From: an uncultured Bacteroides sp.
GTDB taxonomy: Bacteria; Bacteroidota; Bacteroidia; Bacteroidales; Bacteroidaceae
Length of the DNA stretch: 23,502 bases
NCBI GenBank assembly: GCA_900546645.1
Contig: URDR01000043.1
Location: 1-23,502 of the forward strand
Direction: 5' to 3'
In this document: positions 23,170 to 23,502 of the stretch, one piece after another
How positions within the stretch are numbered: the stretch's first letter is position 1
How the letters are laid out: each line of letters opens with the position of its first letter
Notes under the pieces: model-generated
Seen by the model: the letters and a program-made list of their open reading frames with translations, nothing else
What the model was told of the DNA's origin: nothing
The model's database searches: none
Position numbers and translations under genes: made by a program

Positions 23170-23230
23170 AAGCGTGTAGGACGCAGTGTAGGTAAAGGAT
23201 TTGAACTACACCGTCCTACACGCTTGTTTT
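23170..23230 (+). terminator. Long hairpin terminator downstream of the YfhO gene
   Basis: AAGCGTGTAGGACG (23170-23183) pairs with CGTCCTACACGCTT (23212-23225). After a 2-base bulge, GTGTAG (23186-23191) pairs with CTACAC (23206-23211): 20 bp in total with a 14-base loop. A T-rich stretch, GTTTTGTTTTT, follows. Confidence 0.75.
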
Positions 23231-23345
23231 GTTTTTGCTGGTAGTGCTTTTTGAAAAAATTGACACTAATCTCCGGATAATGCCAAATTCCTGCTGGGTT
23301 AACATCCTTTTCCCGTAATCTTTTCCTTGTTTTCTCATGAGAAAT

Positions 23346-23439
23346 TCTACTGCCCACTATTATGAGTTGTACGACTCATAATAGTGGGTTATATAACCCA
23401 TAATAGTGAGTTATACGACCCATAATAGTGGGCTATAGA
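23346..23439. repeat. Array of 22-bp repeats: one inverted and three direct copies
   Basis: Direct units start at 23374, 23396 and 23418 with an exact 22-base period and the core CATAATAGTG. An inverted unit occupies 23346-23367 and matches the third direct unit at 19 of 22 positions. The inverted unit and the first direct unit form a palindrome with perfect 15-bp arms (23353-23367 and 23374-23388) around TGTACG. Confidence 0.85.
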
Positions 23440-23502
23440 AATCATGCAGGAAAAGATGGAATATCATGGAGGGAATTTCAAGTAAACGAAGCAGTTCTGG
23501 GG

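Larger units (their letters stand above)
23064..23502. other. Non-coding tail with hairpin and 22-bp repeat array
   Basis: 439 bases with no convincing gene. In order it holds a block with CCTACACG motifs (23119-23135), a long hairpin (23170-23225), about 120 bases with only a 40-codon minus-strand frame (23216-23338), the 22-bp repeat array (23346-23439) and an unassigned edge. The block from 23110 looks like a dispersed repeat or decayed element rather than a simple spacer. Confidence 0.5.

Noticed and set aside
23216..23338. Minus-strand ATG frame of 40 codons beginning MRKQGKDYGKRM, and a longer GTG frame at 23166-23357
   Set aside because: The short frame ends inside the terminator hairpin, and the GTG start of the longer one lies in the repeat array. 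Neither has a recognised homologue by eye. The short one merits a search but not a gene call.
23346..23439. CRISPR array
   Set aside because: Units are contiguous with no unique spacers, one copy is inverted, and no cas gene is present.

Overview
The window looks like chromosomal DNA from a Bacteroidales bacterium, most likely Bacteroides or Phocaeicola. Three things point there. Most intergenic regions carry the Bacteroidetes-type -7 promoter element TAnnTTTG. Strong Shine-Dalgarno sites are scarce. The gene content (DbpA-tailed DEAD-box helicase, DUF5672, YfhO, LuxS next to Pfs, a TypA/rpsO pair) is typical of that order. No tRNA, rRNA, CRISPR array or complete mobile element was found.

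Layout: (1) 1-1572, 3' part of a DEAD-box RNA helicase, cut by the window edge. (2) 1598-1710, two hairpins between convergent genes. (3) 1732-3573 (-), MsbA-like ABC exporter, divergent from (4) 3760-4674 (+), LpxL/HtrB-like acyltransferase, followed by two family 2 glycosyltransferases (4686-5591, 5610-6590). (5) 6715-7608 (-), lipoprotein of unknown function. (6) 7835-9564 (-), a DUF5672 protein overlapping a GT8 glycosyltransferase. (7) 9675-13074 (+), a tight operon of a GT90 glycosyltransferase, an MBOAT O-acyltransferase and an SGNH-like membrane-anchored protein. (8) 13097-14458 (-), metallophosphoesterase, divergent from (9) 14566-16533 (+), LTA-synthase/sulfatase-type membrane transferase. 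(10) 16628-18433 (-), typA, divergent from rpsO (18591-18860). (11) 18959-20245 (-), luxS and the Pfs nucleosidase. (12) 20574-23063 (+), YfhO-like membrane protein. (13) 23064-23502, a non-coding tail with a long terminator hairpin and an ordered array of 22-bp repeats.

Taken together, 1732-16533 reads as an envelope-glycan region. It has a candidate lipid exporter, a lipid A-type acyltransferase, four recognisable glycosyltransferases plus one glycosyltransferase-like protein, an MBOAT/SGNH pair suited to O-acylating a surface glycan, and a membrane sulfatase-fold transferase that could add a phospho-group. The AT-rich genes at 4686-7608 look like a variable insert. From 16628 onward the genes are mainly housekeeping, apart from the YfhO membrane protein. 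luxS and pfs encode the two consecutive steps from S-adenosylhomocysteine to homocysteine and the AI-2 precursor.

The least explained features are non-coding: the 22-bp repeat array with an inverted copy near the right edge, a separate degenerate 22-bp periodic repeat behind the DUF5672 gene, and a related sequence element shared by the leaders of pfs and luxS. All assignments are by reading sequence; no database search was run.
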